Numbered from the stretch's first letter, positions 1 to 10,541 are shown. The stretch is DNA of 64,000 bases from Shinella sp. UYSO24 (GCA_902167985.1 CABHNZ010000009.1:124001-188000), one strand, 5' to 3'. Notes: generated from the letters alone by a model not told the origin. Translations and numbers: made by a program.

Positions 1-1290
1 CGGTGGTCATCCGCCGCGGTTGGAGCAGTCGATCATCGACCAGATCAAGGATCTCGATGGCGACTTCCAGTTCGAGACCTATTTCTCGCTGAGCTGCCAG
101 AATTGCCCTGACGTGGTGCAGGCCTTGAACCTGATGGCCGTGCTCAACCCGCGCATCAAGCATGTGGCGATCGATGGTGCCGTCTTCCCGAAGGAAGTCG
201 AGGCACGCCAGATCATGTCCGTGCCGACTGTCTATCTGAACGGCGAAGTCTTCGGCCAGGGCCGTATGGATGCCGAGCAGATCGTTGCCAAGCTCGACAC
301 CAATGCCGGTGCCCGCAGCGCCGAAAAGATCAAGGGCAAGGCGCCCTTCGAGGTTCTCGTCATCGGTGGCGGCCCGGCCGGCGCTGCTGCTGCCGTCTAC
401 GCTGCCCGCAAGGGTATCCGCACCGGCGTGGCTGCGGAGCGCTTCGGCGGTCAGGTTCTCGACACGATGGCGATCGAGAACTTCATTTCCGTGCCGCATA
501 CGGAAGGTCCGCAGTTTGCGGCCGCTCTCGAAGAGCATGTGAAGCAGTATGACGTCGATGTCATGAACCTGCAGCGCGCCGAAAAGCTGACCAAGAGCGG
601 CGATCATTTCGAAGTGACGCTTGCCAATGGCGCGACGCTCTCGTCGAAGACGGTCATCCTTTCGACCGGCGCCCGCTGGCGCCAGATGGGCGTTCCCGGT
701 GAAGAGCAGTATCGCAACAAGGGCGTTGCCTATTGCCCGCATTGCGATGGTCCGCTGTTCAAGGGCAAGCGCGTCGCCGTTATCGGTGGTGGCAATTCCG
801 GTGTGGAAGCGGCGATCGATCTGGCCGGCATTACCGCCCATGTGACGCTGATCGAATTCGATTCCAAGCTGCGCGCCGATGAGGTTCTGCAGCGCAAGCT
901 GAACAGCCTGCCGAACGTGACGGTGCTGATGAATGCCCGCACGACCGAGGTGAAGGGTGATGGCCAGAAGGTCAACGGCATCGTCTACGAAAACCGTACG
1001 ACCGGCGAAGTCCACACGATCGCGCTCGAAGGCATTTTCGTGCAGATCGGCCTTCTGCCGAACACGGAATGGCTGAAGGGCACGATCGAGCTCAGCCCGC
1101 GCGGCGAGATCGTTGTCGATCACCATGGTCAGACGTCCCTGCCGGGCGTGTTTGCCGCAGGCGATTGCACGACCGTGCCTTACAAGCAGATCGTGATTGC
1201 AGTCGGTGAGGGCGCCAAGCGTCGCTGGCCGCCTTCGATCACCTGATCCGCACCTCTGCTCCGGCGGAAGCGGAAAGCAAGGCGGCCTGA
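1..1290 (+). CDS. ahpF: Alkyl hydroperoxide reductase subunit F (5' partial, frameshifted near 1219)
   Basis: Flavoprotein that passes electrons from NAD(P)H to the peroxiredoxin AhpC, for peroxide detoxification in the cytoplasm. The window opens inside the N-terminal thioredoxin-like region; the reading frame enters at base 2. Visible: the N-terminal CQNC redox pair (nt 94-105), an FAD-binding GGGPAG, the CPHC redox pair of the thioredoxin-reductase-like domain (nt 734-745), an NAD-binding GGGNSG and the ATGDC-like AAGDC near the C-terminus. The frame reads to GEGAK, then one G is missing after 1219 (AAGGCG expected, AAGCG seen). In the next frame the usual tail AAFDHLIRT follows and stops at 1288-1290. 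The break looks like a sequence error. oxyR starts 33 bases downstream on the same strand, which fits joint peroxide control. Confidence 0.95.
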
Positions 1291-1323
1291 CGGCCGCTAC
1301 GTTTGACGCAGAGCTAGACAGGA

Positions 1324-2244
1324 ATGACGACGCTTCGTGAGCTGGAATATCTGGTTGCGCTTGCAAAGTACCGGCATTTCGGCCGGGCGGCGGAGGCGTG
1401 CCTGATCAGCCAGCCGACGCTTTCGGCGCAACTGAAAAAGCTGGAGACCGAACTCGGTGTCCAGCTCGTCGAGCGGGATTCGCGCGGCGTCATTCTGACC
1501 GAATTCGGGGTGAAGGCGGCCGAACGCGCCCGCCGCATCCTTCTGGAAGTGCAGCATCTGAAAGATGCGGCACAGGAAAGCCGTAACCCCGAAACAGGGG
1601 CCGTCCGGCTCGGGCTTTTCCCGACGCTCGGCCCCTATCTCCTGCCGCTGGTCATGCCCGGCATCGCGACGCGCTTTCCCGGCCTGCAATTGCTGCTGAT
1701 CGAGGAGAAGAGCGATGCGCTGGCGGCAAGCCTGCGTAATGGAGAAATCGATGCGGCAATCCTGGCTCTGCCGGTTGCCGGCGAACAGTTCGTGCATGAA
1801 TTCCTGTTCGAAGAGCCGTTTCTTCTCGCCGTGCCGAACACCCATCCGCTCAGCGACCGTGACCGCATACCGCTTGCCTCCCTCTCCGATGAGGAGCTGA
1901 TGCTTCTGGAAGAAGGGCATTGCCTGCGGGATCAGGCACTCGATGTCTGCCATCTTGCCGGGGCACTGGAGCGGCCGACCTTCCGGGCCACCAGCCTTGA
2001 GACCCTGCGTCACATGGTGGGGGCAGGCCTCGGCATGACGCTGATGCCGGAACTTGCGACGCGCACCGGGGCTGAAGGTCCGTCGACCACCCGTTTCGTG
2101 CATTTCGAGCAGCCCTGCCCAAGCCGCAGGATCGGGCTTTTCTGGCGCAAGCGTTCGGCGCGCGATGCGCTGTTGCGCAATCTTGCCTCCCATATCCGCG
2201 ATGCGGTGGCGCCCGCCATCGACCAGAACCGGGCCGCGGGTTGA
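1324..2244 (+). CDS. oxyR: Hydrogen peroxide-sensing LysR-type regulator OxyR
   Basis: LysR-family activator that senses H2O2 through a disulfide and switches on peroxide defence genes. The 306-residue protein has the N-terminal winged helix-turn-helix (about residues 1-65, with the motif FGRAAEACLISQPTLSAQ) and a substrate-binding-like effector domain. Two cysteines in the GHCLRDQALDVC segment fall at residues 200 and 209, the same spacing as the redox-active Cys199/Cys208 of Escherichia coli OxyR; this separates it from generic LysR proteins. The ATG at 1324 gives the expected N-terminus (MTTLRELEYLVALA). It follows ahpF directly, so it may be read with ahpF or from its own promoter in the short gap. 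Confidence 0.95.
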   Translation: MTTLRELEYLVALAKYRHFGRAAEACLISQPTLSAQLKKLETELGVQLVERDSRGVILTEFGVKAAERARRILLEVQHLKDAAQESRNPETGAVRLGLFPTLGPYLLPLVMPGIATRFPGLQLLLIEEKSDALAASLRNGEIDAAILALPVAGEQFVHEFLFEEPFLLAVPNTHPLSDRDRIPLASLSDEELMLLEEGHCLRDQALDVCHLAGALERPTFRATSLETLRHMVGAGLGMTLMPELATRTGAEGPSTTRFVHFEQPCPSRRIGLFWRKRSARDALLRNLASHIRDAVAPAIDQNRAAG

Positions 2245-2578
2245 TCCCGTTTCGCAGGCCAATTGCGTGCTTTCGGCGACGAATCATCATCGCTCCCGTG
2301 TCAACCGTACCGGAACGGCCGGTTGTGGATATTGAAGGCATATTCCGGAACTGCTATATGCAGGCCCATGGGATCGAAATTCGGATGTCTCGCGAACAGG
2401 TTTATCGTGCTGCAGGACCACAAGCGTCTGCCGGCACGGTTCTTCGCGCGCGTCTCCGGGGCGCTTAACAGCCGACTTAGCTGACGGCCGCTCCCTAGCG
2501 GACGGCCCGTGCCGCGGCGACACGTCTTTGCCGATATCCCGATTTTCCTTCGAAACTGTTCTTCAACGGATGGCAGCC
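2245..2578 (+). other. Gap before leuC with a possible 38-residue ORF and a small hairpin
   Basis: No recognised gene. An ATG at 2368 opens a 38-codon frame ending at 2484 (starts [12 protein letters not shown]), rich in Arg and Leu but without a run of Leu codons, and with no clear ribosome site. Just after it a short stem (CCGCT at 2488-2492, AGCGG at 2497-2501) sits about 80 bases before leuC. The position would fit a leader or attenuator, but there is no run of T after the stem, so I do not call one. Confidence 0.3.
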
Positions 2579-3988
2579 ATGAGCGCACCCCGCACCCTGT
2601 ACGACAAGATCTGGGACGACCACGTCGTCTCGACCGACGAAAACGGCGTCTGTCTTCTCTATATCGACCGTCACCTGGTTCATGAGGTGACGTCGCCGCA
2701 GGCTTTCGAAGGCCTGCGCATGGCTGGCCGCAAGGTCCGCTCGCCGGAGCGCACGCTGGCCGTCGTCGACCATAACGTGCCGACCTCTTCCGATCGCCAT
2801 CTGGGCATCAAGAACGAGGAAAGCCGCATCCAGGTGGAAACGCTGGCGGAAAACGCCCGCGATTTCGGCGTCGAATATTATTCGGAAAGCGACGTCCGTC
2901 AGGGCATCGTGCATATCGTCGGGCCGGAACAGGGCTTTACCCTGCCGGGCATGACGATCGTCTGTGGTGACAGCCATACGTCGACGCATGGCGCCTTCGG
3001 CTCGCTGGCGCATGGTATCGGCACGTCCGAGGTCGAGCATGTTCTGGCCACCCAGACGCTGACGCAGAAGAAGGCGAAGAACATGCTGGTGCGCGTCGAC
3101 GGCAAGCTGCCGGCCGGCGTGACCGCCAAGGACATCATCCTTGCCATCATCGGCGAGATCGGCACTGCCGGCGGCACCGGCCATGTCATCGAGTTTGCCG
3201 GCGAAGCGATCCGCTCGCTGTCGATGGAAGGCCGCATGACGATCTGCAACATGACGATCGAGGGCGGCGCCCGCGCCGGCCTGATCGCGCCCGACGAGAC
3301 GACCTTCGCATATATCAAGGACAAGCCGCGCGCGCCGAAGGGTGCTGCCTGGGATATGGCTCTCGACTACTGGAAGACGCTGCATACGGATGAAGGCGCG
3401 CATTACGACAAGGTCGTGGTGCTGGATGCCGCAAACCTGCCGCCAATCGTCTCCTGGGGCTCTTCGCCGGAAGACGTCATCTCGGTACAGGGCACGGTTC
3501 CGAACCCGGACGAGATCCAGGACGAGAACAAGCGGGCTTCCAAGTGGCGCGCGCTCGACTATATGGGTCTGAAGCCGGGCACGAACATGACCGATATTAC
3601 GGTCGATCGCGTGTTCATCGGCTCGTGCACCAATGGCCGCATCGAGGATCTGCGCGCTGCCGCCGCCGTGGTCGAAGGCAAGACCGTGGCCTCGAGCGTG
3701 TCTGCGATGATCGTTCCGGGCTCCGGCGTCGTCAAGGAACAGGCTGAGAAGGAAGGTCTCGACAAGATCTTCAAGGATGCCGGCTTCGACTGGCGCGAGC
3801 CGGGCTGCTCGATGTGCCTTGCCATGAACGACGACCGCCTGAACCCCTACGAGCGCTGCGCTTCCACCTCGAACCGCAATTTCGAGGGTCGCCAGGGCTA
3901 TAAGGGCCGCACGCATCTCGTCTCGCCGGCTATGGCCGCCGCCGCAGCGATTGCCGGCCATTTCGTCGATATCCGCGAGTGGAAGTAA
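2579..3988 (+). CDS. leuC: 3-isopropylmalate dehydratase large subunit
   Basis: Aconitase-family [4Fe-4S] enzyme which, with LeuD, isomerises 2-isopropylmalate to 3-isopropylmalate in leucine biosynthesis. 469 residues from the ATG at 2579 ([15 protein letters not shown]), which is the normal family start; the frame is open upstream to 2528, but those residues are not part of the family. Cluster ligands are visible at Cys350 (GSCTNGR), Cys410 and Cys413 (GCSMC). The [13 protein letters not shown] signature is intact. leuD is not beside it, as is usual in rhizobia where leuC and leuD are separated. A strong terminator follows. No frameshift is seen in this gene. Confidence 0.97.
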   Translation: MSAPRTLYDKIWDDHVVSTDENGVCLLYIDRHLVHEVTSPQAFEGLRMAGRKVRSPERTLAVVDHNVPTSSDRHLGIKNEESRIQVETLAENARDFGVEYYSESDVRQGIVHIVGPEQGFTLPGMTIVCGDSHTSTHGAFGSLAHGIGTSEVEHVLATQTLTQKKAKNMLVRVDGKLPAGVTAKDIILAIIGEIGTAGGTGHVIEFAGEAIRSLSMEGRMTICNMTIEGGARAGLIAPDETTFAYIKDKPRAPKGAAWDMALDYWKTLHTDEGAHYDKVVVLDAANLPPIVSWGSSPEDVISVQGTVPNPDEIQDENKRASKWRALDYMGLKPGTNMTDITVDRVFIGSCTNGRIEDLRAAAAVVEGKTVASSVSAMIVPGSGVVKEQAEKEGLDKIFKDAGFDWREPGCSMCLAMNDDRLNPYERCASTSNRNFEGRQGYKGRTHLVSPAMAAAAAIAGHFVDIREWK

Positions 3989-4013
3989 TCCACTCGCTCA
4001 TCTGACTTGAGAC

Positions 4014-4043
4014 AATGCCCGGTGCCTGCGCCGGGCATTTTTC
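4014..4043 (+). terminator. Rho-independent terminator after leuC
   Basis: Nine-base perfect stem (AATGCCCGG at 4014-4022 and CCGGGCATT at 4031-4039) with an 8-base loop, followed by T-rich sequence (TTTTTCG). It lies 25 bases after the leuC stop and between convergent genes, so it may also serve the minus-strand L,D-transpeptidase gene. Confidence 0.9.
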
Positions 4044-4051
4044 GTTGAGGC

Positions 4052-4651
4052 TCAGCCCAGAACCTTCACCACCATGCCCGGACGCATGAAGCGCAGCAGG
4101 CGACGCATGTCCGTAACGCTTACTGCAACGCAGCCGGCGGTCGGCTGATAGCCGGGCCGGATCAGGTGGAAGAAGATCGCCGAGCCGCCATATCGCTTGC
4201 GTGTCGTGATGTTCCAGTCGAGCACGAGGCAGATGTCGTAAAGCCCGTCGGTGCGCTTCATCTCTTCATGGCTCGGCTGGAAGGGGGCTTTGACGAGGCG
4301 GTTATAGGCCGGGTGTTTCGGCTCGTCGCACCACAGCATGTCTTTGCCGATACGCCGCATGGGAAGTGCCGTCGGCGGCAGGGAGAGGCGTTCTCCGCGC
4401 CAGAAACCGGAGATCAGCTTCATGGGCGCGATCGGCGTTGCGCCATCGCCCTCACGCTTGAAGGCACTCGTGCCGGAGCGGCCGATCGCGGCTTTGACGG
4501 TGATGCCGCCAAGGCTGACGATGGCGCGCTGGCGATTGCTCGGAGCGCTTCTGACCGTGATCGTTCCGCTCTTGTTTTTGACCGGCTTTGGACGTTGCTC
4601 GCGAAAACGCTGCATTTCTCTCACAAGTTTTTGCTTTGAATATGATTTCAT
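4052..4651 (-). CDS. L,D-transpeptidase family protein (YkuD/ErfK domain)
   Basis: Predicted peptidoglycan-modifying or murein-lipoprotein-linking L,D-transpeptidase of 199 residues. The catalytic region is at the C-terminus: His162 followed 12 residues later by Cys174 in HLIRPGYQPTAGCVAVS, a variant of the YkuD His...Gly-Cys signature. The N-terminus is basic and shows no clear signal peptide; an internal Met (MQRFREQ, residue 14) is an alternative start. Its promoter region is shared with the divergent response regulator. The target of the enzyme cannot be read from the sequence. Confidence 0.8.
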   Translation of the reverse strand: MKSYSKQKLVREMQRFREQRPKPVKNKSGTITVRSAPSNRQRAIVSLGGITVKAAIGRSGTSAFKREGDGATPIAPMKLISGFWRGERLSLPPTALPMRRIGKDMLWCDEPKHPAYNRLVKAPFQPSHEEMKRTDGLYDICLVLDWNITTRKRYGGSAIFFHLIRPGYQPTAGCVAVSVTDMRRLLRFMRPGMVVKVLG

Positions 4652-4756
4652 TTGAATTCATAGCACGATGGGATTTAGATCGAAGACCCTCATCGCGTTT
4701 GGCGTGTCCTCTGAAAAGGCCGCCGGTGCGATCCGTGAGACGAAAGGCAAGACCGC

Positions 4757-5440
4757 ATGGCAGCCCGCACGATATTGCTGGTGGATGACGACGACGATCT
4801 GCGCGAGACCCTGCTGGAACAGCTGGCATTCTATGAAGAGTTTTCTGTGATGCAGGAGCCGAATGCGTCGCGTGCGATGCAGACGGCCAAGGCCAGCCAG
4901 ATCGACCTTCTGATCATGGACGTAGGCCTGCCCGACATGGATGGCCGCGAGGCGGTCAAGATCCTGCGCAAGAACGGTTTCAAGGCACCGATCATCATGC
5001 TGACGGGCCATGACACGGATTCCGACACCATTCTTGGTCTGGAAGCCGGCGCCAACGACTATGTGACGAAGCCTTTCCGCTTTGCCGTGCTGCTCGCCCG
5101 CATCCGTGCGCAGCTGCGCCAGTACGAGCAGAGCGAAGACGCGACGTTTACCGTCGGCCCCTACGTCTTCAAGCCGAGCCAGAAGCTTCTGACGACGGAA
5201 GACGGCAAGAAGATCCGCCTGACCGAAAAAGAGGCGGCGATCATCCGCTATCTCTACCGTGCCGGGCAGAAGGTCGTGACCCGCGACGTGCTTCTCGAAG
5301 AGGTCTGGGGTTACAATTCGGGTGTGACGACGCATACGCTCGAAACCCATGTCTACCGTCTTCGCCAGAAGATCGAGCGGGATCCGTCGAATGCCGAGAT
5401 CCTCGTTACCGAAAACGGTGGCTACAAGATCGTTCCCTGA
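4757..5440 (+). CDS. OmpR-family response regulator, orphan in this window
   Basis: DNA-binding two-component regulator of 227 residues. The receiver domain has the acidic pocket VDDDDD (residues 9-14), the phosphoacceptor Asp55 in IMDVGLPDMDG, the Thr of MLTGH and the Lys of YVTKPF. The C-terminal winged helix has the typical ETHVYRLRQKIE recognition helix. No histidine kinase gene is nearby, so the partner is unknown. The next gene downstream encodes a cyclic-nucleotide-binding protein and could be co-transcribed (gap about 80 bases). The start at 4757 (MAARTILLVD) gives a canonical receiver N-terminus. Confidence 0.9.
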   Translation: MAARTILLVDDDDDLRETLLEQLAFYEEFSVMQEPNASRAMQTAKASQIDLLIMDVGLPDMDGREAVKILRKNGFKAPIIMLTGHDTDSDTILGLEAGANDYVTKPFRFAVLLARIRAQLRQYEQSEDATFTVGPYVFKPSQKLLTTEDGKKIRLTEKEAAIIRYLYRAGQKVVTRDVLLEEVWGYNSGVTTHTLETHVYRLRQKIERDPSNAEILVTENGGYKIVP

Positions 5441-5519
5441 TCTATAAGGTGTCGATCGCAACGCGCGCCAGCCGGGTTCTGCCCGGCTGATCGCTCAACA
5501 GACTGGCACGACCCGCACC

Positions 5520-5974
5520 ATGCACTCGCCGACGATATCAAGCTCCTTGCGCAAGTGCCGCTGTTCAGCCAGTTGCAGGGCGACCAGCTGCGGCTCGTTG
5601 CCTTCGGCGCCGAGCGCCGCAGCATTTCAGCCGGTCAGGAGCTGTTCCGCGAGCGTTCGCCGGCAGAATCCGCCTTCATCGTTGCCCGCGGGCGGTTCGA
5701 TCTCTATGCCACCGATCGTGACGGGCAGGTGTCGCGGCAGCGCAGCGTCGGGGCCGGTACGCTTCTGTCGGAACTGGCGCTGGTGACGATGGTCGAGCGC
5801 AAGTTTACCGCCGTTGCGGCAGAGGATTCCGAGACGCTGAAGATCACCCGTTCGCTGTTCGAGCGGCTTCTCGAAGAATATCCCGATGTCGGCCGGGTCA
5901 TCGAGGCGCGTATCCGCGAGAATATCGCCGGGCTCGCCAAGGCGGCGGCTGCGCTGCAATACCGCTTCACCTGA
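5520..5974 (+). CDS. Cyclic nucleotide-binding domain protein (frameshift at the start codon)
   Basis: About 151-residue protein made of one cyclic-nucleotide-binding (Crp-like cNMP) domain with no DNA-binding helix, so a sensor or adaptor and not a transcription factor. Visible: VPLFSQLQGDQLRLVAFGAERR, GQELFRE, then VGAGTLLSELALV in the phosphate-binding cassette region. The frame is open from 5555 with a GTG, but the sequence just upstream reads LADDIKLLAQ in the same frame. An ATG at 5520 joins it if one G is restored after 5522 (ATGGCACTC expected, ATGCACTC seen), giving MALADDIKLLAQVPLF. I take that as the true start and the break as a sequence error. Confidence 0.75.
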
Positions 5975-6105
5975 TTTCCGGCTTTCGCGGCGGTCATGCC
6001 TGCATCTGGCGTGTATCTGGCCTGCCCTGCTGCCACTGGTAATTTCGTGGGATTTCCGCCATATACCGGCCAGATGGGGCAGAAGCCCGAACCGGATGGA
6101 CTGAT

Positions 6106-7020
6106 ATGGCAGAACGGGTTGAATTCGCGAAGATGAACGGGCTTGGCAACAAGATCCTGGTTGTCGATATGCGCGGGCGTGCCGACATGGTGACGCCGCA
6201 GGCCGCGATTGCGCTCAATGCCGACCCGGCTACCCAGTTCGACCAGATCATGGCGATCCATGATCCGAAGGCATCGGGTACCTTTGCCTGGATCGATATC
6301 CTCAATTCCGACGGTTCGAAGGCGCAGGCCTGCGGCAACGGCACGCGCTGCGTCGTGCAGGCGCTGAGCGCCGAGACGGGCCGCAAGGTCTTCACCTTCC
6401 AGACCGTTGCCGGCATTTTGAATGCCGAGGAGCATGAGGACGGCACGATCTCGGTCGATATGGGCAAGCCGGTTTTCGAATGGAATCGCATTCCCCTGTC
6501 GGAAGAGTTTTTCGACACGAGCCGGATCGAACTGCAGATCGGGCCGATCGATGCGCCTGTCCTGCATTCGCCCGCCGTCATGTCGATGGGCAATCCGCAT
6601 GCGATCTTCTGGGTCGATCGCGATCCGATGGATTTCGATCTGGAACGCTTCGGGCCGCTTCTCGAAAACCATCCGATGTTTCCGGAAAAGGCCAATATCA
6701 CGCTCGCTCAAGTGACGTCCGATGCGTCGCTTCGCACCCGCACCTGGGAGCGCGGCGCAGGCTTGACGCTTGCCTGCGGCTCTGCCGCCTGTGCCGCTGC
6801 CGTTTCGGCCGCGCGCACCGGGCGTACGGGCCGCGTTGTTACGATCGATGTGGCTTCTGCGCCGACGCGCCAGCCGCTCGTCATCGACTGGCGGGCAGAC
6901 GATCATGTGGTGATGACCGGACCTGCCGAATGGGAATGGTCCGGCATGGTCGATCCCGTTTCCGGCACGTTCGAGCGGGATGCCGAGGCTGATGCCGGTA
7001 TCGGGGTTCAGGTTCGTTGA
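6106..7020 (+). CDS. dapF: Diaminopimelate epimerase
   Basis: Converts LL-diaminopimelate to meso-diaminopimelate for lysine and peptidoglycan synthesis; a PLP-independent two-base epimerase. The two catalytic cysteines are visible at Cys76 (QACGNGTRC) and Cys224 (LACGSAACA). 304 residues, slightly longer than the usual 275-290 because of a C-terminal extension typical of rhizobia. The first gene of a tight run dapF-mtaB-ftsY-yciB: its stop overlaps the mtaB start by four bases (TTGA), so the two are probably translationally coupled. Confidence 0.97.
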   Translation: MAERVEFAKMNGLGNKILVVDMRGRADMVTPQAAIALNADPATQFDQIMAIHDPKASGTFAWIDILNSDGSKAQACGNGTRCVVQALSAETGRKVFTFQTVAGILNAEEHEDGTISVDMGKPVFEWNRIPLSEEFFDTSRIELQIGPIDAPVLHSPAVMSMGNPHAIFWVDRDPMDFDLERFGPLLENHPMFPEKANITLAQVTSDASLRTRTWERGAGLTLACGSAACAAAVSAARTGRTGRVVTIDVASAPTRQPLVIDWRADDHVVMTGPAEWEWSGMVDPVSGTFERDAEADAGIGVQVR

Positions 7021-8302
7021 GCGGCGTCGAGGTCATAACCTTCGGCTGTCGGCTCAACACGTACGAATCGGAAGTTATGCGAGCCGAGGCTGAAAAGGCC
7101 GGGCTCAACAATGCCATTCTGGTCAATACCTGTGCCGTGACGGGCGAAGCGGTGCGGCAGGCGCGGCAGGCGATCCGTCGCGCCCGGCGCGACAATCCGC
7201 ATGCGCGCATCATCGTTACCGGCTGTGCGGCGCAGACAGAGAAGCAGACCTTTGCCGAGATGGCGGAAGTGGATGCGGTGCTCGGCAATGAGGAGAAGCT
7301 GTCGAGCTCCTCCTATCGCGGCCTGCCGGATTTCGGCGTCTCGTCGGAAGAGAAGACGCGCGTCAACGACATCATGAGCGTCAAGGCGACGGCGCCGCAG
7401 ATGGTCAAGCATATCGACGGGCATGTGCGCGCCTTCATTCAGGTGCAGAACGGCTGCGATCATCGCTGCACCTTCTGCATCATCCCCTATGGACGCGGTA
7501 ACTCCCGCTCCGTGCCGATGGGGGCTGTCGTCGATCAGGCGCGGCGGCTGACCGAGAGCGGTTATCGCGAGATCGTTTGACCGGTGTCGACGCGACGAGC
7601 TATGGCGCCGATCTTCCCGGCACGCCCTCGCTCGGGCTTCTGGCGAAGACGCTTCTGAAGCAGGTGCCGGATATCCTGCGGCTCAGGCTTTCATCGATCG
7701 ACGGGATCGAGGCGGACCAGCATCTCTGGGATCTGATTGCCGACGAGCCGCGCTTCATGCCGCATCTGCATCTTTCGCTGCAGCATGGCGACGACATGAT
7801 CCTGAAACGGATGAAGCGGCGCCACAGCCGCGCCGAGGCGCTTGCCTTTACCGAACAGGCGCGCCGTCTTCGCCCGGATATTGCCTTCGGTGCCGACATG
7901 ATCGCCGGTTTCCCGACAGAGACGGACGAGATGTTCGAAAATGCCGCGACGCTCGCGGAAGAGGCCGGCATTTCCTATCTGCATGTCTTCCCCTACAGCC
8001 CGCGGCCGGGCACGCCGGCGGCACGCATGCCGCAGGTGGACCGGGCGCTGGTGAAGGAACGGGCGGCAAGGCTGAGGGCGAGGGGCGAGGCATTGCTTGT
8101 TGCGCATCTCGACCGGATGATCGGTACCGAGCAGAGCGTCATCATCGAGAACAACGGCATGGCGCATACGGAAAACTTTTCGCTGGTCGCAGCACCGGGG
8201 CTTATTCCCCGCGCGCTCCAGCGCGCTATGATTACAGGCCACAACGGCAAACATCTTCACATGCAGGTCATGCCGCAGCCGCTTTCTCATCAGGCTGCAT
8301 GA
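7017..8302 (+). CDS. mtaB: tRNA t6A37 methylthiotransferase MtaB (frameshifted near 7577)
   Basis: Radical SAM enzyme that adds a methylthio group to N6-threonylcarbamoyladenosine at tRNA position 37. The N-terminal UPF0004 domain carries its three cluster cysteines (FGCRLN, NTCAV, TGCAAQ). The radical SAM cluster motif CDHRCTFC follows at about nt 7456-7479. The frame stops after GYREIV, but the next frame continues directly with [17 protein letters not shown] if one T is restored in the T-run at 7575-7578. The rest, including the C-terminal TRAM-like segment, is intact to 8302. The start is a TTG overlapping the dapF stop. The gene product acts on the base made by TsaD, also encoded in this window. 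Confidence 0.92.
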
Positions 8303-8318
8303 CCGGGACGGATTATTC

Positions 8319-9827
8319 ATGGCACTGAGCTTCATCAAGCGCGTCTTCACCTTCGGCGACCAGCCGGCCGATGAGGCCATCAAGCCGAAGGACGAGGTTG
8401 CGAGCGCGCCAGCCGAGGTTGCTGCGGCCGAAGAGCCTGCTGCGCCACTTGCGGCCGAGGAAAGTGCCGCGGCGCCTGCGGTCATCGAAGATGTGGCCGA
8501 GCTTGAAGTCGTGCCGCTTCCGCTGCTGGAGGCCGAGGTCGAAGCTGAAACGCTGGCCGAGGCGGCTCCCGCTGCAGCGTCAGATGCTGCCCCGGCAACA
8601 GACGTCGCTTCCCTTGCCGAGCCGGCCGAAGCCGTTTCTGAAAGTGATCTCACGGATGAGGTGTCGCGCCTTGGCGAAGATGTCGCCCCTGAGGCCCAGG
8701 CAGAGGTAAAGTTGCCGGTTTCCGATGGTGGTGGTGTGGCAGCGGAAAGCAAGGCGGTCGATGGCATGTCCACGCAGCCGCAGCCGCTTGACGTCGTGTC
8801 ATCCGCCGAGGCCGTAAGTGCCGGGCCGAAGGCGGCTCCGGTGCTGCCCAAGGGTTTCTCCACCGCAAAGGACGAGCCGGTTGCGGTTGCCGTGGTGCCG
8901 GTGCCGAAAATGTCCTGGTTCCAGCGGCTGCGCGCCGGGCTTGCCCGCACGTCGTCGCAGCTGACCGGCCAGATCGCGGCGCTGTTCACCAAGCGCAAGC
9001 TCGATGACGACACGCTGGAGGAGCTGGAAGACCTGCTCATTCAGGCGGATCTCGGCGTCGAGACCGCGATGCGGATTACCGGCGCGCTTTCTTCCGAGCG
9101 CTACGGCAAGGACGTGACCGGCGAAGACGTGTCGCGGATCATGGCGGCGGAAATCACCAAGGTTCTGACGCCCGTCGCCAAGCCGCTGCAGCTCGATCTC
9201 GAGCATAAGCCGCATGTCATTCTCGTCGTCGGCGTCAACGGCACGGGCAAGACGACGACGATCGGCAAGCTTGCTGCCAAGCTTTCCGGCTCGGGCCTCA
9301 AGGTCATGCTGGCGGCCGGCGATACGTTCCGCGCAGCGGCAATCGAACAGCTGAAGATCTGGGCTGACCGCACCGGATCGGAATTCATCGGCACCAAGCT
9401 TGGGGCGGATGCGGCAGGCCTTGCCTATGATGCCTATGAGCAGGCGCGCGCCAACAAGTCCGACGTGCTGATCATCGATACGGCCGGGCGCCTGCAGAAC
9501 CGCACCGAGCTTATGGCGGAACTGGAAAAGATCGTGCGCGTTCTCGGCAAGCTCGATCCGGATGCACCGCATACCGTGTTGCAGACGCTCGATGCCACGA
9601 CCGGCCAGAACGCCATGAACCAGGTGGAAATCTTCCGCAATGTCGCCGGTGTCAGCGGTCTGATCATGACCAAGCTCGACGGAACGGCGCGTGGCGGCAT
9701 CCTTGTCGGCATCGCTGCCAAGCACAAGCTGCCGGTCTATTTCATCGGTGTCGGTGAGGGCGTGGACGATCTGGAGCCTTTCGAGGCGAAGGATTTTGCC
9801 GAGGCTATTGCCGGACTGACGCATTGA
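8319..9827 (+). CDS. ftsY: Signal recognition particle receptor FtsY
   Basis: SRP-family GTPase that docks ribosome-nascent chain-SRP complexes at the inner membrane for co-translational insertion. 502 residues. Residues about 20-190 form the acidic, Ala/Glu/Val-rich A domain (low complexity, usual for FtsY). The NG domain follows, with the P-loop GVNGTGKTTT starting at residue 305, DTAGRLQNR (G3) and TKLDGTARGG (G4). Intact, 16 bases after mtaB. The length of the A domain differs freely between species, and the codon repetition there is simply Ala/Glu bias. Confidence 0.97.
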   Translation: MALSFIKRVFTFGDQPADEAIKPKDEVASAPAEVAAAEEPAAPLAAEESAAAPAVIEDVAELEVVPLPLLEAEVEAETLAEAAPAAASDAAPATDVASLAEPAEAVSESDLTDEVSRLGEDVAPEAQAEVKLPVSDGGGVAAESKAVDGMSTQPQPLDVVSSAEAVSAGPKAAPVLPKGFSTAKDEPVAVAVVPVPKMSWFQRLRAGLARTSSQLTGQIAALFTKRKLDDDTLEELEDLLIQADLGVETAMRITGALSSERYGKDVTGEDVSRIMAAEITKVLTPVAKPLQLDLEHKPHVILVVGVNGTGKTTTIGKLAAKLSGSGLKVMLAAGDTFRAAAIEQLKIWADRTGSEFIGTKLGADAAGLAYDAYEQARANKSDVLIIDTAGRLQNRTELMAELEKIVRVLGKLDPDAPHTVLQTLDATTGQNAMNQVEIFRNVAGVSGLIMTKLDGTARGGILVGIAAKHKLPVYFIGVGEGVDDLEPFEAKDFAEAIAGLTH

Positions 9828-9881
9828 TGCCACAGAAAGACGATCTTGCTTGCTGAAAGCAGAGCCCTGAAGTTGGAAAAC

Positions 9882-10541
9882 ATGACGATCGAAAGCGACA
9901 TCACGCCCACCCGCGAAGAAAAGCAGCATCCCGCGCTCAAGCTGGCGCTGGAGCTTGGCCCGCTTCTCGTCTTCTTCTTTGGCAATCTGCGTGGCGAATG
10001 GCTTGTCGGCAAGTTTCCGGCGCTTGCGGCACTTGGCGGTCCGCTCTTCGTGGCGACCGGGCTTTTCATGATTGCGACCGTGCTGTCGCTGATCGTGTCG
10101 AAAATCATGCTGAAGCACCTGCCGGTGATGCCGTTCGTTTCCGGTATCGTCGTTCTGGTCTTCGGCTCGCTGTCGATCTGGCTGCAGGACGAGACCTTCA
10201 TCAAGATGAAGCCGACCATCGTCAATTCGCTGTTCGGCGTCGTTCTTCTGGGCGGGCTGTTCTTCGGCAAGTCGCTGCTCGGCTATGTCTTCAATGCCGC
10301 CTTCCAGCTGGATGAAGAAGGCTGGCGCAAGCTGACGCTGCGCTGGGGCATCTTCTTCCTGTTCCTGGCCGTTCTGAACGAGATCGTCTGGCGCAATTTC
10401 TCCGATGCCGCCTGGATCAATTTCAAGGTCTGGGGCACGATGCCGATCACCATCCTCTTCACGCTCTCACAGATGCCGCTGATCATGCGCCATACGGTGT
10501 CCGAGCCATCGCCCGAGACGAAGTCCGAGACCCAGAAATGA
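9882..10541 (+). CDS. yciB: Septation protein A (YciB/IspZ family)
   Basis: Inner-membrane protein of the intracellular septation family, linked to cell division and envelope assembly. About 219 residues with five predicted hydrophobic segments (for example [71 protein letters not shown]). I chose the ATG at 9882 ([10 protein letters not shown]), preceded by GGAAAAC; a TTG at 9846 in the same frame is possible but unlikely. The stop overlaps the next start by four bases (ATGA), suggesting coupling with the DUF2585 gene. Confidence 0.92.
   Translation: MTIESDITPTREEKQHPALKLALELGPLLVFFFGNLRGEWLVGKFPALAALGGPLFVATGLFMIATVLSLIVSKIMLKHLPVMPFVSGIVVLVFGSLSIWLQDETFIKMKPTIVNSLFGVVLLGGLFFGKSLLGYVFNAAFQLDEEGWRKLTLRWGIFFLFLAVLNEIVWRNFSDAAWINFKVWGTMPITILFTLSQMPLIMRHTVSEPSPETKSETQK

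Noticed and set aside
7560..7600. Programmed frameshifting in mtaB and other broken genes
   Set aside because: There is no slippery heptamer or following pseudoknot shared between sites; the breaks occur at many unrelated sequences, always a deleted base, and in genes never known to use recoding.
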